A DNA stretch of 29,528 bases from a virus. The translations under genes and the position numbers were made by a program. Of the stretch, positions 29,017 to 29,528 are shown one piece after another (position 1 is the first letter of the stretch; each line of letters opens with the position of its first letter). The DNA lies in IMG/VR virus record IMGVR_UViG_3300034198_013568, positions 1 to 29,528 of that record, one strand, 5' to 3'. A model generated the notes under the pieces. That model searched no databases. It was not told the origin of the DNA and saw only the letters and a program-made list of their open reading frames with translations.

Positions 29017-29281
29017 GAAATTCTTAAATGCTTTTTTTCCAGACATTGAAAAACTTTCTGAAAAAGAATCTCCAGTGTCTACAAAACGTTATGCTGACCT
29101 TAGAATTATCAATCATTTTGTGGCTCAAAGTTGGATAATTCTTGCTTTCTTAATTTTTACAGGGCATTGGGAAGAGATGAGATTTCACATTGTGATTTTA
29201 GGAATCTTTGCTTTTGCTCGTGGAGTACTAGCTACCGAGAAATTTAAAAACTTTATTAAAGATGATAAAAATTCTAACTAG
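29009..29281 (+). CDS. Holin candidate
   Basis: The product has 90 residues. After a polar N-terminus (about 35 residues) come two hydrophobic stretches (SWIILAFLIFTG, about 41-52, and HIVILGIFAFARGVLA, about 59-74) and a charged tail (KFKNFIKDDKNSN). Two closely spaced membrane helices in 90 residues next to spanin genes suit a class II holin, which would form the inner-membrane lesions. It overlaps the i-spanin gene by 20 bases. No endolysin is in the window; it is probably encoded to the right. Confidence 0.5.
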   Translation: MIRKFLNAFFPDIEKLSEKESPVSTKRYADLRIINHFVAQSWIILAFLIFTGHWEEMRFHIVILGIFAFARGVLATEKFKNFIKDDKNSN

Positions 29282-29483
29282 CTTTTTGGTTGTAGCTTCT
29301 GCAATTATTGCTTTTTTTATTCCTTTCTTGAAAAGAAAAAACCAAGTTCTTGAAATTAAAAATGAAACTCTTGTAGAAGAAAATAAATCAAACAATTCTC
29401 TAATTAAATCCGTAAAAAATGCCGAAGAAATTAAAGCCAAAAACTCTAAACTTTCTAAGTCTGATCTTATTTCTGGCTTGTAG
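29262..29483 (+). CDS. i-spanin (Rz-like)
   Basis: The product has 73 residues. An N-terminal membrane anchor (KILTSFLVVASAIIAFFIPF) is followed by a periplasmic helical part (NQVLEIKNETLVEENKSNNS) with heptad-like spacing. This topology and the presence of an embedded lipoprotein frame (29419 onward) identify it as an inner-membrane spanin. With its partner it bridges the periplasm and fuses inner and outer membranes at the last step of Gram-negative lysis. It is short compared with lambda Rz (153 residues). Confidence 0.65.
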   Translation: MIKILTSFLVVASAIIAFFIPFLKRKNQVLEIKNETLVEENKSNNSLIKSVKNAEEIKAKNSKLSKSDLISGL

Positions 29484-29528
29484 TTCAAGCTGTAGCTCTA
29501 AGGTAAAGCCTGAAGTAAAATACCAAAC
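29419..29528 (+). CDS. o-spanin lipoprotein (Rz1-like), embedded and cut by the window end
   Basis: In the +1 frame inside the i-spanin gene, ATG 29419 opens 36 codons without a stop up to the window edge. The start reads MPKKLKPKTLNFLSLILFLA and then Cys21, followed by SSSCSS and KVKPEVKYQ. This is a basic head, a hydrophobic core and a signal peptidase II-type cysteine (FLAC, a variant lipobox), then serines. It is the first ATG after a stop in that frame. Overlapping Rz/Rz1 genes of this kind are a known arrangement. The C-terminus lies outside. Confidence 0.7.
   Translation, partial: MPKKLKPKTLNFLSLILFLACSSSCSSKVKPEVKYQ

Overview
The window is a large part of the genome of a tailed double-stranded DNA phage. 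Its morphogenesis genes are those of a short-tailed (podovirus-like) phage with a P22-type tail: a P22-like portal, a gp4/tail-tube-like adaptor and a gp10-like packaged-DNA stabilisation protein, with no tape measure, sheath or baseplate genes. The DNA is A+T-rich throughout except for a visibly G+C-richer non-coding stretch at the left end. An embedded i-spanin/o-spanin (Rz/Rz1-like) pair at the right edge points to a Gram-negative host; the host cannot be named from the sequence. No integrase, repressor, DNA polymerase or endolysin lies in the window, so replication and part of lysis must be outside it.

Layout. (1) Bases 1-890 hold no credible gene. They are packed with nested hairpins, several closed by GNRA tetraloops when read on the minus strand. 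At 599-704 is a tRNA-like element with a perfect 7-bp acceptor stem, a standard T-arm and four further stem-loops stacked end to end with no spacer. (2) Bases 950-4386 are a leftward block of small accessory genes: a tail-fibre-derived chimera, several very small membrane proteins (18 to 83 residues), a small helix-turn-helix protein, an alanine-rich Imm5-like protein, a possible single-domain sliding-clamp relative and two unknowns. (3) Bases 4387-4755 are a divergent intergenic region with a G+C-rich, purine-rich core. (4) From 4756 rightward is the late operon: small terminase, small proteins (one resembling the N-terminal arm of seryl-tRNA synthetase), large terminase, portal, GroES-like co-chaperonin, scaffold, cement protein, Mu gpT-like major capsid protein and head-surface proteins. 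It continues with a cupin-like protein, three ejection proteins, two tail-fibre plus DUF4376 modules, adaptor, gp10-like protein, a needle/knob-like protein, and membrane and lysis genes running off the right edge.

How it works together. The terminases package DNA through the portal into a capsid built on the scaffold. The phage GroES probably adapts the host chaperonin to fold capsid protein. The adaptor, gp10-like and needle-like proteins plug the head, the ejection proteins enter the cell with the DNA, and the fibres bind the host. The leftward block looks like host-takeover or accessory genes whose transcript would run toward the structured RNA region.

Most promising novelty: the structured RNA region and its six-arm tRNA-like element, possibly connected with the SerRS-arm-like small protein; a tail-fibre fragment on the opposite strand from the fibre genes; a 29-bp direct repeat bracketing a small gene behind the large terminase; and a probable CTG start codon for the portal. 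Family assignments come from recognising sequence patterns; no database search was run.
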